Positions 1-7,882 of a DNA stretch of 64,000 nt are shown here, in pieces; the stretch's first letter is position 1, and each line of letters begins with the position of its first letter. The notes under the pieces are model-generated. The model made no database searches. It was not told the origin of the DNA and saw nothing but the letters and a program-made list of their open reading frames with translations. The translations under genes and the position numbers were made by a program. This DNA is from a virus, in IMG/VR virus record IMGVR_UViG_3300042542_002916, positions 1 through 64,000 of that record; one strand, written 5' to 3'.

Positions 1-1
1 C

Positions 2-586
2 AAAGACCTCTCACCTGAGGAAATTGACGCTCTAAAAGTAGAGAAAATGAATCGTGGAAAAGCACCAGTTGAATCAGGAAAATACACCCCTGATACTCAG
101 CCTAGAGATGCACAAGGAAAGTTCCGTTTAGTTCTAGCCCGTCTTAAGTCTGACTTAGGCACTGCTGGTCTTTCCCGTGTAGTTGAAAAGGTTGAAGAGG
201 CTGAAAACCTTGACAACGCTGGAGATTACAAGAAATCAGCTGAAGCAGCAGACGATTTGATGGGAATTATTGACCGATTGGACACAAAAGCATTGAATCC
301 TGAAGCTTTAGAGAACATTAGAAGCAGTTCCGCTGAGTTAGGAAAGGTTATTGCAAACCTTCCTTTTGCCTTCGGAGAGACTGCTACGAAGATTAGATTC
401 TCAGATGTTCCTCCAGCTCTTCAAAAGCTCATGGAAGACATGATTAAAAAGGTTGAAGACAAAATTGGTCAGGAAGATGCCGATATAGCAACTGAAGAAT
501 TGAAGAGCTTTATGTCTGGTGCTGATTACTACAACCAGTCAGAGATTTCCTCACAAATGGCGAAGCTTTTAAGGCTTCTTACCTAA
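2..586 (+). CDS. C-terminal part of a head-assembly protein (possibly capsid maturation protease tail)
   Basis: The reading frame is open from base 2, so the true start lies left of the window; the ATG at 47 is internal or secondary. The visible 194 residues are charged and mostly helical, with no catalytic motif: a hydrophilic linker with a DAQGKFR segment, then several helices and a short C-terminal helix ending LLRLLT. Placed directly before the capsid genes, a tail of this type is typical of capsid maturation proteases or scaffold-like proteins of actinophages. That assignment rests on position and character, not on a recognised active site. A portal C-terminus is the alternative. Confidence 0.45.
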   Translation, partial: KDLSPEEIDALKVEKMNRGKAPVESGKYTPDTQPRDAQGKFRLVLARLKSDLGTAGLSRVVEKVEEAENLDNAGDYKKSAEAADDLMGIIDRLDTKALNPEALENIRSSSAELGKVIANLPFAFGETATKIRFSDVPPALQKLMEDMIKKVEDKIGQEDADIATEELKSFMSGADYYNQSEISSQMAKLLRLLT

Positions 587-752
587 GAACCAGAAGTTGT
601 CTAAAAATCGTACAATCACCTATTTAAATCCGATGTACTATTTAAATCAGGTGGAGTGCCTCCACGCGTTAAGCGTCTCGGAGTCCCTCGCCTCGACTGA
701 TCATAACTCACTAGAGCAACTTTGCTCTAACTAACTGCCCTAAGGAGGGACA
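587..752 (+). other. Intergenic leader of the capsid gene with direct repeat and two hairpins
   Basis: No gene is seen in these 166 bases. An 11-base direct repeat CTATTTAAATC occurs at 620-630 and 638-648. Two hairpins follow. The first is GTGGAG/CTCCAC at 651-665 with a 3-base loop. The second is TAGAGCA/TGCTCTA at 712-729 with an ACTT loop. Neither has a U-run, so they look like leader or mRNA-processing structures rather than terminators. A strong Shine-Dalgarno AAGGAGGG at 742-749 precedes the GTG start of the capsid gene. I see no convincing promoter hexamers. Confidence 0.5.
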
Positions 753-2885
753 GTGGACCGAATCAAAGAGATGATGGATCAGCTTGCTGAACTCGACGAC
801 AAACAAGTCGCTGAGCTCCAGAAGTCGATTATCAGCGAATTCGAAACGGTTGAGGGGGAGGACCCAACTCCACAATCAGTTGACGCGATGACGTCGCTTG
901 CCGACATGCTTGACTCCGTTCGTACAGAACTGAAGCAACGTGAGGCCGCAGTCACAGAGCTCGCCCAGCGGGCCGCTGAAGCTGCGACCCGTGTATACGG
1001 GCAAGATGGCGAAACCAAGGAAGATGGTTCTGATTCTTCCGAATCACCAAAAGAGATGCCTGCTGAAGAAGCAAAGCCAATGCCTGAAGCCGAAGCAGCA
1101 ATGCCTGCTGAGGATAAGAAGGAAGAAGCTCCTGCTGAAGAAGCAAAAGCAGCTCCAATGGAAGAGGAAATTCCAGTAGCGGATGCCCCAATGGCTGAAG
1201 CCCCAACACCTGCTGAAGAAGCTCCTAAAGTCGAAATGACTGAAGAAGAGAAAAAAGCAGAGGAAGAGAAGAAGAAGAACATGACCGAAGCGTCAACAGA
1301 GGTGGAAAAGACCGCCGAGCTCTCAACTGAAATCACAGCCGAGACAGTAACCGAGGCACCAGTTGCCGAAGTTCCAGTTACCGCATCAGCAGAAGACGAA
1401 GCAGCACCAGCTGCCGAAGCAGAAGCAGACGCACCCGCAGAAGCAGCAGAAGTAGCAGAAGATGCAGCAGAAGATTCAGCAGTAGCTGAAGACGATGCAG
1501 CAGCTGACGTTGCAGATGGTGCAGAAGCATCTATCAATGAAACACCAACAACAATTGAGCCAATGGCTCAGGAAACAATGGAGGCACCCGTGACCGCCGC
1601 TGCAAACAGCAACGACCTCACACCAGAGGTCCCAGCGGACCGCCGTCCTGTTGCTCAGGTATCAGCCGCTCCCGTGGCAATCACGGCAGGTGCAGATATT
1701 CCTGGCTATACAGCTGGCAGCCCACTGGATGACATGAGCGCCGTAGCAGAAGCTATGGCAAAACGCATTCATACGCTTCGTCGTGTGAATGGTGGAGATG
1801 GAGAACAACACATCGTTGCATCCGTATCCACATCATTCCCAGAAGCTCGCACCCTTACACAGGATGCAGAGTCCAACTGGGCTAAAGTCCAAGCCGTAAC
1901 AGGCCCAGAGGCACTTGTTGCTGCTGGTGGACATCAAGCACCATTTGAAGTCAAGTACGACATCTTTGGTCTAGGAACAACAGCTCGTCCAGTTCGTGAC
2001 GCGCTTCCTCGTTTCCAGGCTGATCGTGGCGGAATTCGCTTCATCACACCCCCTGTTCTTTCAGACTATGCAAACGCTGTTGGCGTATGGACTGCTGCTA
2101 ATGATGCAGCTACAACTCCAGACCCAGCTGCTAAGTCAAGCTTGACAGTGACAGCTGCAGCAGAAGTAACAGTAGCAACAGACGCTGTAACACTTCAAAT
2201 GCAGTTCGGTAACCTTGCAACTCGTGCATACCCTGAATTGATCGCTCGTCACAACGAGCTTGGTCTCATTCAGCACGCACGCGAAGCAGAGCAGAACCTT
2301 CTAGCGAAGATTGCAGCTGGTTCAACAGCTGTTACAACTACTTCACTAATCGGTTTCGGACGTGACTTCCTAGTACAGGTTGGTCGCGCTTCAGCTGCAT
2401 ACCGTTCACGTCACCGTCTAGAGGCAGATGCTCCACTACGCGTAATTATCCCAGCTTGGGTTAAAGACGCAATGGCAGCTGACCTTGCACTTGCAATGCC
2501 TGGCGACAACATGCTTAACGCATACGCAGAAATCGACGGCTACCTAGCTGCTCGTGGCGTAGTTGTGAGCTTCTCGCTTGACCAGAACGTTTACGGCTCA
2601 CAGGGTGCATCTGCACTTGTTGAGTTCGCAGACAGCTTCACTTGGTACCTCTTCGCTGAAGGAACATTCTTGTTCCTTGACGGTGGAAGCCTTGACCTTG
2701 GAATCATCCGTGATTCATCTCTAGTCGGAACTAACGACTACAAGATGTTCATTGAAACATTCGAAGGTGTTGCAAAGGTTGGTATCGAAGGTCTTGCAAT
2801 TACTTCAACCATCTCAGTGAACGGTGTAGCAGCAGCTCTCCGTGACACAACAGGTGGCGCAACAGCTGCAGCAGTCGAATACTAA
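753..2885 (+). CDS. Major capsid protein (HK97-like) with long acidic N-terminal scaffold-like region
   Basis: GTG start chosen because AAGGAGGG lies 4-5 bases upstream. Residues 1-80 are a predicted coiled coil (DRIKEMMDQLAELDDKQ...). Residues of about 85-290 are a very acidic Ala/Glu/Pro-rich low-complexity stretch. From about residue 305 a folded part begins (ITAGADIPGYTAGSPLDDM) that runs to the C-terminus and has the look of an HK97-fold coat: helical spine, then beta-rich segments such as PLRVIIPAWVKDAMAADLAL and DNMLNAYAEIDGYLAARGV. At 710 aa it is far longer than a plain HK97-type coat protein (about 300-400 aa). The simplest reading is a coat protein fused to its own scaffolding (delta-like) domain, removed on maturation. 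In some actinophages the equivalent gene is called a capsid hexamer protein. The coat assignment is inferred from the fold-like pattern and gene order. Confidence 0.7.
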   Translation: MDRIKEMMDQLAELDDKQVAELQKSIISEFETVEGEDPTPQSVDAMTSLADMLDSVRTELKQREAAVTELAQRAAEAATRVYGQDGETKEDGSDSSESPKEMPAEEAKPMPEAEAAMPAEDKKEEAPAEEAKAAPMEEEIPVADAPMAEAPTPAEEAPKVEMTEEEKKAEEEKKKNMTEASTEVEKTAELSTEITAETVTEAPVAEVPVTASAEDEAAPAAEAEADAPAEAAEVAEDAAEDSAVAEDDAAADVADGAEASINETPTTIEPMAQETMEAPVTAAANSNDLTPEVPADRRPVAQVSAAPVAITAGADIPGYTAGSPLDDMSAVAEAMAKRIHTLRRVNGGDGEQHIVASVSTSFPEARTLTQDAESNWAKVQAVTGPEALVAAGGHQAPFEVKYDIFGLGTTARPVRDALPRFQADRGGIRFITPPVLSDYANAVGVWTAANDAATTPDPAAKSSLTVTAAAEVTVATDAVTLQMQFGNLATRAYPELIARHNELGLIQHAREAEQNLLAKIAAGSTAVTTTSLIGFGRDFLVQVGRASAAYRSRHRLEADAPLRVIIPAWVKDAMAADLALAMPGDNMLNAYAEIDGYLAARGVVVSFSLDQNVYGSQGASALVEFADSFTWYLFAEGTFLFLDGGSLDLGIIRDSSLVGTNDYKMFIETFEGVAKVGIEGLAITSTISVNGVAAALRDTTGGATAAAVEY

Positions 2886-2948
2886 GCCGACTAAACCGTA
2901 GTTAATTACTGAAGCAACGCTCAAGGTTCTAGGAAAGGAAGAGATAAG

Positions 2949-3836
2949 ATGGCATTCAAAGGAGTTTTTCCAGCGAGTGAGCTAATCCCTGCCCCCTGCG
3001 GAATCTTGAGCGTTGCTGATGTAACTAAGCACACAGCAAGAGAAACTGATGAGCGTTGGATTAGGAAGTTTTCAAAAGAATATCAAAGTCTTCCTTCTTA
3101 CGTTCGTTTGCTTACAGTAAACGATGAAACAGTAACTAACGGAACTCTTACAGATAATCAAACAAGACAAACTTACATTGATTACGTTCCTTTTAACATT
3201 GAAGTTGAAGATCTTAGTTCTACTTTTGGTCTTTTAGGTCAGGATCGAATTGCAGGCGTTAAAGCTGCATTAGAGGCTGTTACATCTAAAGGTTTAGAAA
3301 GAGAATTTTGGGAAGGTAAGGCTGCACAAGCTGAGGCAGGCGCCAATGGCAATATGTATCTCAGCAAAGCAAGCGCTGCAACTATCCCAGTTGATGCAGC
3401 AAAGAAGCCAGAAAATGCTTTGATGCTTTTAGAGCAAGCAATTTCTCTCTCACCAACAGGCCAAAACGGTGTCATTCATATGACCCGCGATGTGGCTTCT
3501 ATTTTAGGATCACGCCTTGTCTACAAAAAAGGCGATACAGAGAATTCTGGACGAGCAATGACTCGTCTAGGCACAGACGTCATTATTGGCTCTGGTTATA
3601 CAGGTAACGGTCCAATTGGACATGCGAACGCAACAGCGTCAGCAACCAACAAATGGATCTATGCAACTGGCCCAGTTGAAGTACATCTCGGTAAAATCGA
3701 GGTTGTAAACGATAACTTGGCTCAAGGAGCAGATGTTACAATTAACAACATGCGTATCAAGGCATTCCGCCCAGCGGCTGTCTACGCAGACCCAAGCATG
3801 CTTTACAGCATGCGAGTGACATTACCTAGCGACTAA
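2949..3836 (+). CDS. Second capsid-type protein (possible pentamer or minor capsid protein)
   Basis: 295 aa; ATG with AAAGGAAGAG about 9 bases upstream. The protein is soluble and mixed alpha/beta. It contains a long helix region (ALEREFWEGKAAQAEAG-like), a central segment with GVIHMTRDVASILGSRLVYK, and a C-terminal beta part (PVEVHLGKIEVVNDN; AFRPAAVYADPSMLYSMRV). That layout resembles a phage coat protein such as the encapsulin/HK97 E-loop and A-domain regions. It lies 63 bases after the large coat gene. Some actinophages carry two adjacent capsid genes annotated as hexamer and pentamer proteins, and this pair fits that arrangement. A minor capsid or decoration protein is possible. No catalytic motif is visible. 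Confidence 0.5.
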   Translation: MAFKGVFPASELIPAPCGILSVADVTKHTARETDERWIRKFSKEYQSLPSYVRLLTVNDETVTNGTLTDNQTRQTYIDYVPFNIEVEDLSSTFGLLGQDRIAGVKAALEAVTSKGLEREFWEGKAAQAEAGANGNMYLSKASAATIPVDAAKKPENALMLLEQAISLSPTGQNGVIHMTRDVASILGSRLVYKKGDTENSGRAMTRLGTDVIIGSGYTGNGPIGHANATASATNKWIYATGPVEVHLGKIEVVNDNLAQGADVTINNMRIKAFRPAAVYADPSMLYSMRVTLPSD

Positions 3837-3866
3837 TCCCAAACAAAGAAAAAGGAGAAAACTGGA

Positions 3867-4913
3867 ATGGCTACACAGGACTATGCGGCTAGCGTCCAAG
3901 GTGTGGCGATCCGAGTCACTAGACTGGACGCCTCAGGAACCTTGCTAAATGGAGCAGGGGATAGTTACACTACCTCGGCGTTCCTCCGTACATCATTTAC
4001 ACCCGAATATGAAGAGGGTGACGAAATCACAGAGAAGTCAGCTGACGGCACTGTATGCGTATCATACAAAGCCCCTGACACTCTAAAGCGCATTACTATG
4101 GAGATTGCAATTTGCGACCCAGACCCAGAGCTAACAGCTCTTATGTCTGGTGGTTTGCTTCTTCGTAAAAACTTTGGAAGCTATGCTTCCCCAGATAACA
4201 AGTCAATTGGTTGGGCCGCACCAGCCGTTGGCGACGACCCAGCAGGTAACGGCGTTGCCGTTGAAGTATGGTCATTCGCAGTTAAGGACGGAAAGCGTGC
4301 TTCAAGCCTTCCTTACTTCTACTGGGTATTCCCATACGTCAAGCTTCGTCAGTCAGGTGACCGTGTAATTGAAAACGGTCTTCTTGCTAACACCTTTGAA
4401 GGCTATGGTCTAGGAAACATTGAGTTTGATAGTGGTCTTGATGGTCGCTGGGAGTTCCCAGTTGCTACAGAGCGTCCATATGCATACTCACGCGCTTCAT
4501 GGGCACCACAAGGTCTTAAAGGCTTCTACCGCTGGTTTGCTGACTCAACTAAGACAGTTAACAACAAGTCTTTAACTTCAAACGTTGCAACACTTACAAC
4601 AGGTTCTGCACACGGATATGAAGTTGGTCAGAGCGTTACTGTATCTGGAGTGGACAGCACTTTCAACGGTACTTTCACAATCACAGCTGTTCCAACAACT
4701 ACAACCTTCCGCTATGCAAAGACTGCAACAGATGTTGCATCTGCAGCAGTTAGCCCAGTAGGAGCAGTTGTTCGTAACAAGGGTTACCTAGCTGTATCTG
4801 ATTTCACCTCACAAGGGTCAACATCTACATACAACGTTCCAGGTAGCGATACCTATAACCCAGATAACGCAATTGACTTCATCATCGCATCAGATGAGGA
4901 CCCAACAGCGTAA
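3867..4913 (+). CDS. Major tail tube protein with a C-terminal Ig-like repeat domain
   Basis: 348 aa; AAAGGAGAAAA precedes the ATG. The N-terminal ~225 residues show the pattern of a siphovirus tail tube subunit: beta-rich, with an acidic EYEEGDEITEKSADG loop and a TLKRITMEIAICDPDPEL segment. Residues of about 233-297 are a separate beta domain (SNVATLTTGSAHGYEVGQ ... FNGTFTITAVPTTTTFRYA). The same domain recurs six times in the distal tail gene at 11597-13924 and three times in the gene at 13952-15967. If displayed, it would decorate the tube surface in many copies. The gene ends just before a strong terminator, so head and tail-tube genes probably form one high-expression unit. Confidence 0.72.
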   Translation: MATQDYAASVQGVAIRVTRLDASGTLLNGAGDSYTTSAFLRTSFTPEYEEGDEITEKSADGTVCVSYKAPDTLKRITMEIAICDPDPELTALMSGGLLLRKNFGSYASPDNKSIGWAAPAVGDDPAGNGVAVEVWSFAVKDGKRASSLPYFYWVFPYVKLRQSGDRVIENGLLANTFEGYGLGNIEFDSGLDGRWEFPVATERPYAYSRASWAPQGLKGFYRWFADSTKTVNNKSLTSNVATLTTGSAHGYEVGQSVTVSGVDSTFNGTFTITAVPTTTTFRYAKTATDVASAAVSPVGAVVRNKGYLAVSDFTSQGSTSTYNVPGSDTYNPDNAIDFIIASDEDPTA

Positions 4914-4928
4914 CCAAGTAGTTAAGTT

Positions 4929-4987
4929 GGGGCGGGCAGTTGCCGAAAGTGTTTAACACTCGGTTGTCTGCCCGCCCCTTTTACTTT
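4929..4987 (+). terminator. Strong rho-independent terminator
   Basis: An 11-bp perfect stem GGGGCGGGCAG (4929-4939) / CTGCCCGCCCC (4968-4978) encloses an inner stem-loop (CCG..AGTGT TTA ACACT..CGG, 4943-4963). TTTTACTTT follows from 4979. It sits 15 bases after the tail tube stop, separating abundantly needed capsid/tube genes from the head-tail connector genes. Confidence 0.92.
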
Positions 4988-5004
4988 ATGTAAGGAAGGA
5001 CGGA

Positions 5005-6138
5005 ATGAGTAATCTTTGGACCGATGTCGAAGAGCTCGGCACATATGCTGATTCCGACTATGCCTATGAGGCAGTAAAAACAGCTTCCTACATGCTTTGG
5101 GCCCTATCAGGGCGCAAATTTAGTGGCGTTACAACAGTTACAGAGCGTTATGTGTCCGCTTATGACCCATACCTTCGCACAGGAGCTTCACGCTTAACCC
5201 ATACCCCTGTACTAATTGATGGAATGGTAGAAAACATCGTTAGTGGCGGTTCAGATTCAAGCCATGACTTTTTGGGAGACGGAACTTCATCATACTCTCG
5301 CGTACGCCTGCGTGGTCGCAAAGTAGTTGAGGTTCACTCTCTTCGTGACCAAAGCGGAAACATTATTGACCCTCAGACTTATTACTTGTCTGACCACTCA
5401 ACCATCTTTGGGACACCAAATGCAAAGTGGTCTTCATCAAACGTAGAAGTTACTTATACATACGGTTCCCCACCACCAACAGCAGGTCGTGCTGCTGCTC
5501 GTATCCTTGCACTTGAACTTGTAAAACTCTATGAAGGAGATGACACTTGTGCTCTTCCTCAGAGAGTCACATCTGTTGCTCGTCAAGGAGTTAGCTACAC
5601 AGTATTAGACAATCAGTCATTCATTGACGAACTTCGTACTGGTATCTACGCGATTGACCTTTTCCTCAAAACAGCCAACCCAGATAGAGCTCGCGCTCGT
5701 TCTAGAGTTTTCTCACCAGATACACCTCGTGCTCGCAGAATCATTGGCGCAAGTCCATCATTTGAGCTAAGCGCTTATGACCTTTACTTTAATACAGAGG
5801 GTGGATCAAATATCTATTATCTCAGTGAGTTTGGTGGAGACTTCTTAGAAGATGATGCAGCATGGACTGTCTATGCAGTCATATCTAATTTCACAAATAC
5901 AATCTCAAAAACTCTTACAAATGCAGCAGATTTAGACACTGTAGAGGGTACTATTAGACTTAGCGCTAGCTACGCAGACATTCTTTCTGTTCTAGGTCCT
6001 CGTGACCCAGGGACTTTAGATTTGTATGCATCTCGACCAAGCTTAGGTAACCCTGCTGTAAACGAAGTAATTAACCTTTTGAATAGCAACGTTATCTATC
6101 AGCTAGGAAATACTCAAAAGCCAATCGCGATAGTCTAA
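5005..6138 (+). CDS. Head-to-tail adaptor (connector) protein with C-terminal extension
   Basis: 377 aa; AAGGAAGGA 5 bases before the ATG. The N-terminal ~200 residues match the general plan of gp6/gp15-type head-tail adaptors: an initial helix pair (SDYAYEAVKTASYMLWALSGRKFSG), a beta region (TTVTERYVSAYDPYLR...), then a helical AAARILALELVKLYEGD segment. Residues of about 245-377 (SFELSAYDLYFNTEGG onward) are an extra domain not typical of small adaptors (100-180 aa). Its position after the capsid and before other neck proteins supports the call. Function of the extension is unknown. Confidence 0.6.
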   Translation: MSNLWTDVEELGTYADSDYAYEAVKTASYMLWALSGRKFSGVTTVTERYVSAYDPYLRTGASRLTHTPVLIDGMVENIVSGGSDSSHDFLGDGTSSYSRVRLRGRKVVEVHSLRDQSGNIIDPQTYYLSDHSTIFGTPNAKWSSSNVEVTYTYGSPPPTAGRAAARILALELVKLYEGDDTCALPQRVTSVARQGVSYTVLDNQSFIDELRTGIYAIDLFLKTANPDRARARSRVFSPDTPRARRIIGASPSFELSAYDLYFNTEGGSNIYYLSEFGGDFLEDDAAWTVYAVISNFTNTISKTLTNAADLDTVEGTIRLSASYADILSVLGPRDPGTLDLYASRPSLGNPAVNEVINLLNSNVIYQLGNTQKPIAIV

Positions 6139-6157
6139 GACGAACGAAGGAAATGAC

Positions 6158-6664
6158 ATGCCAATAGTAGATGTATCTGGAGTAGATAACGGAGCTAAAA
6201 ACTTAGCCGAGTTTCTGCAAGAAGTTCTAGACCGAGTTATCACTTGTTACGGCTCATTTGATATGCCTCTACCTGCTCGTCGTTACTGGACTTTTGGTAC
6301 ACCAGCAGTAGATTGCGAACAACTTGTTGTCTCTATGATTCAAATGTATGTGGGAAGTCCAGGAGATGAAGCAACTGACCCTCGCAGATGTAATGACCCT
6401 CGTAGCGCTACTTTAAATATTTCTGTTTCTCGCGCAGTTCCTGTGTCTCAACAGAATGGTAATCCACCACCTGCAGATGACATTCAAGATGCTGCTGTCG
6501 TATCGGCATATGATGCTTGGGTATTAATGGAAAGCATTCAACAGCTAGATGCATGGGGCGATTTGGGTGGCTACGGTCTTGGGGTTATTGCAACTGTAGA
6601 CGCGGCTGAGCCAGAAGGCGGATTCTCAACTACTCGTATGACTATCACGATGGCGATTCCATAA
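6158..6664 (+). CDS. Neck / tail terminator-type protein
   Basis: 168 aa; GAAGGAAATGAC SD before the ATG. It lies between the adaptor and the HK97-gp10-like gene and shares its stop with the next start (TAATG). The sequence begins with a helix (AKNLAEFLQEVLDRVITCYG) and then has strands. A conserved-looking CEQLVVSMIQMYVGSPGDEA stretch and a C-terminal strand RMTITMAIP follow. This layout is compatible with a head-tail stopper or tail terminator; I assign it by position. Confidence 0.45.
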   Translation: MPIVDVSGVDNGAKNLAEFLQEVLDRVITCYGSFDMPLPARRYWTFGTPAVDCEQLVVSMIQMYVGSPGDEATDPRRCNDPRSATLNISVSRAVPVSQQNGNPPPADDIQDAAVVSAYDAWVLMESIQQLDAWGDLGGYGLGVIATVDAAEPEGGFSTTRMTITMAIP

Positions 6665-7047
6665 TGGCAACTGTAGTCTTTCGTCAGCCAGCACTTACTA
6701 ACTATAAAAACTCACCTAGCAGCGATGTCGGTAGGTATTTAGCTAAAAAGGGTTTATTAATAACTGCTGCTGCTAAACGTCAAGTTGGGGTTAATACTGG
6801 AGCACTTCGTGCGTCTATCCATATGAGGCATTTTCGCGATACACGAGGACAATATGTTCGGATTGGGTCTTCTTTGCCATACGCAAGGCTCCATCACGAG
6901 GGAACTAGACCTCATTTAATTAGACCTAATACAAAACAAGTTCTGAAATTTGTCACTAGGGGGCAATTGGTTATTACACACTTGGTGAGACACCCAGGTA
7001 CAAGACCAAATCGCTACCTATCAGACAATCTCAGGTTGGTAAAATAA
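6664..7047 (+). CDS. HK97 gp10-like head-tail joining / tail completion protein
   Basis: 127 aa, overlapping the previous stop by one base (TAATG). The pattern VNTGALRASIH ... RIGSSLPYARLHHEGTRPH is the signature of the HK97-gp10-like family (N-G-x-L-R-x-S then an Y-A-x-x-x-E-x-G-T segment). These proteins form part of the neck and complete tail attachment. Length is normal for the family. Basic overall. The start is fixed by the translational coupling to the upstream gene. Confidence 0.75.
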   Translation: MATVVFRQPALTNYKNSPSSDVGRYLAKKGLLITAAAKRQVGVNTGALRASIHMRHFRDTRGQYVRIGSSLPYARLHHEGTRPHLIRPNTKQVLKFVTRGQLVITHLVRHPGTRPNRYLSDNLRLVK

Positions 7048-7058
7048 GCAGGAATGAT

Positions 7059-7076
7059 TTATTACATTAGTAATAA
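7059..7076 (+). repeat. AT-rich perfect inverted repeat
   Basis: TTATTAC (7059-7065) and GTAATAA (7070-7076) are perfect inverted copies around ATTA, 27 bases before the tail chaperone start. It has no U-run. It could be an mRNA stability or attenuation hairpin or a protein-binding site. Confidence 0.4.
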
Positions 7077-7103
7077 GTCAAAGACACAAGATAAGGAAAA
7101 AAC

Positions 7104-7454
7104 ATGACAAATAGATTCAAGGACTTTGGGTCGGGTGGAGATGTAAATACCGCCCCCCTCTCGTTCAAAATTCATGGTGAGGAGTTTAATTGTCGTCCGA
7201 CAATTCAAGGTAAATCTCTCCTCAACATCGTTGCCAATACTGACATTAATGACGGTATGGGTATGGCTAAGGTAATTAATGACTTCTTCGAAGTTTGTTT
7301 ACTAGAAGAAAGCTTTACGCGTTTTGAATCCCTTCTAACAAATCCAGACAAAATTGTCTCGGTCGAGACCTTGGGTGAAATCACCGCATGGCTCGTAGAG
7401 GAGTATTCAAGCCGCCCTACGCCGCAGCCAGAGCCTTCCTTGAGTGGGCAGTAG
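7104..7454 (+). CDS. Tail assembly chaperone, short form (lambda gpG-like)
   Basis: 116 aa; AAGGA SD. Located just before the tape measure gene, where siphoviruses keep the G/GT chaperone pair. The body (SFKIHGEEFNCRPTIQGKSL ... MAKVINDFFEVCLLEESF) and the C-terminal EEYSSRPTPQPEPSLSGQ tail are characteristic of actinophage gpG-like proteins. A second ORF in the -1 frame overlaps its end, as expected for a programmed frameshift product. It binds tape measure protein during tail assembly (family knowledge). Confidence 0.72.
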   Translation: MTNRFKDFGSGGDVNTAPLSFKIHGEEFNCRPTIQGKSLLNIVANTDINDGMGMAKVINDFFEVCLLEESFTRFESLLTNPDKIVSVETLGEITAWLVEEYSSRPTPQPEPSLSGQ

Positions 7455-7855
7455 ATCTCTGGCCTTACGTTAATGGGAAAGCAATTATGAGTGGACTAAG
7501 ACTAGCTGAGATGGAGGCTTCAAACATGTGTGATGTTTTGCATTATTTCATGGAAGAAGACCTATCCGCATCTACTGCTGAACAAGCAGAAGCTAAGTCT
7601 GAAGCTCGTTCTGTGATCTATAGAACGTTGTATGGAAAAACTTATAAATATGCAATGAACAAGTCATCAAGTAGTGGAAGTTCTTCTTACACCGCTGATG
7701 GAAGTTCGCTCCCAGATGGTGGATTTTATGGTGACTTAGATGTTGAACCATTTGATCCAACAAGAAACGTACAAAAACCTTATGTCCCGCCAACAGAGTT
7801 GAACGAAGACAGTTATCTGCCTTTCGGTAAAACTCTAGACGCACCATTAAATTAA
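7388..7855 (+). CDS. Tail assembly chaperone, frameshift extension (lambda gpT-like)
   Basis: 155 codons from an ATG at 7388, but that ATG has no Shine-Dalgarno. The frame is open only from 7379 (TGA at 7376-7378), and it is -1 relative to the upstream chaperone. The likely product is a fusion: upstream protein to about Arg-Pro at 7413-7418, then this frame (YAAARAFLEWAVDLWPYVNG...). The extension is helical, then Ser-rich (SSSGSSSYTADGSS), ending with a short acidic/proline tail. It lies 27 bases before the tape measure gene. Independent initiation at 7388 is the alternative. Confidence 0.6.
   Translation: MARRGVFKPPYAAARAFLEWAVDLWPYVNGKAIMSGLRLAEMEASNMCDVLHYFMEEDLSASTAEQAEAKSEARSVIYRTLYGKTYKYAMNKSSSSGSSSYTADGSSLPDGGFYGDLDVEPFDPTRNVQKPYVPPTELNEDSYLPFGKTLDAPLN
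7413..7421 (+). other. Candidate -1 frameshift site in tail chaperone overlap
   Basis: Within the only stretch where a -1 shift can work (7379-7451), the 0-frame codons CGC CCT ACG give C-CCT. A Pro-tRNA on CCT (7416-7418) can re-pair with CCC (7415-7417), after which TAC is read. No classic X-XXY-YYZ heptamer is present, so the site is a best guess. Confidence 0.35.
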
Positions 7856-7882
7856 CTATAAATACGAAGGAGGTGAGAGCGC

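Noticed and set aside
779-1537. 252-codon open frame on the - strand rich in Ser/Ala
   Set aside because: It is the antisense reading of the acidic Ala/Glu repeat region of the coat gene, with no ribosome site and a low-complexity product.
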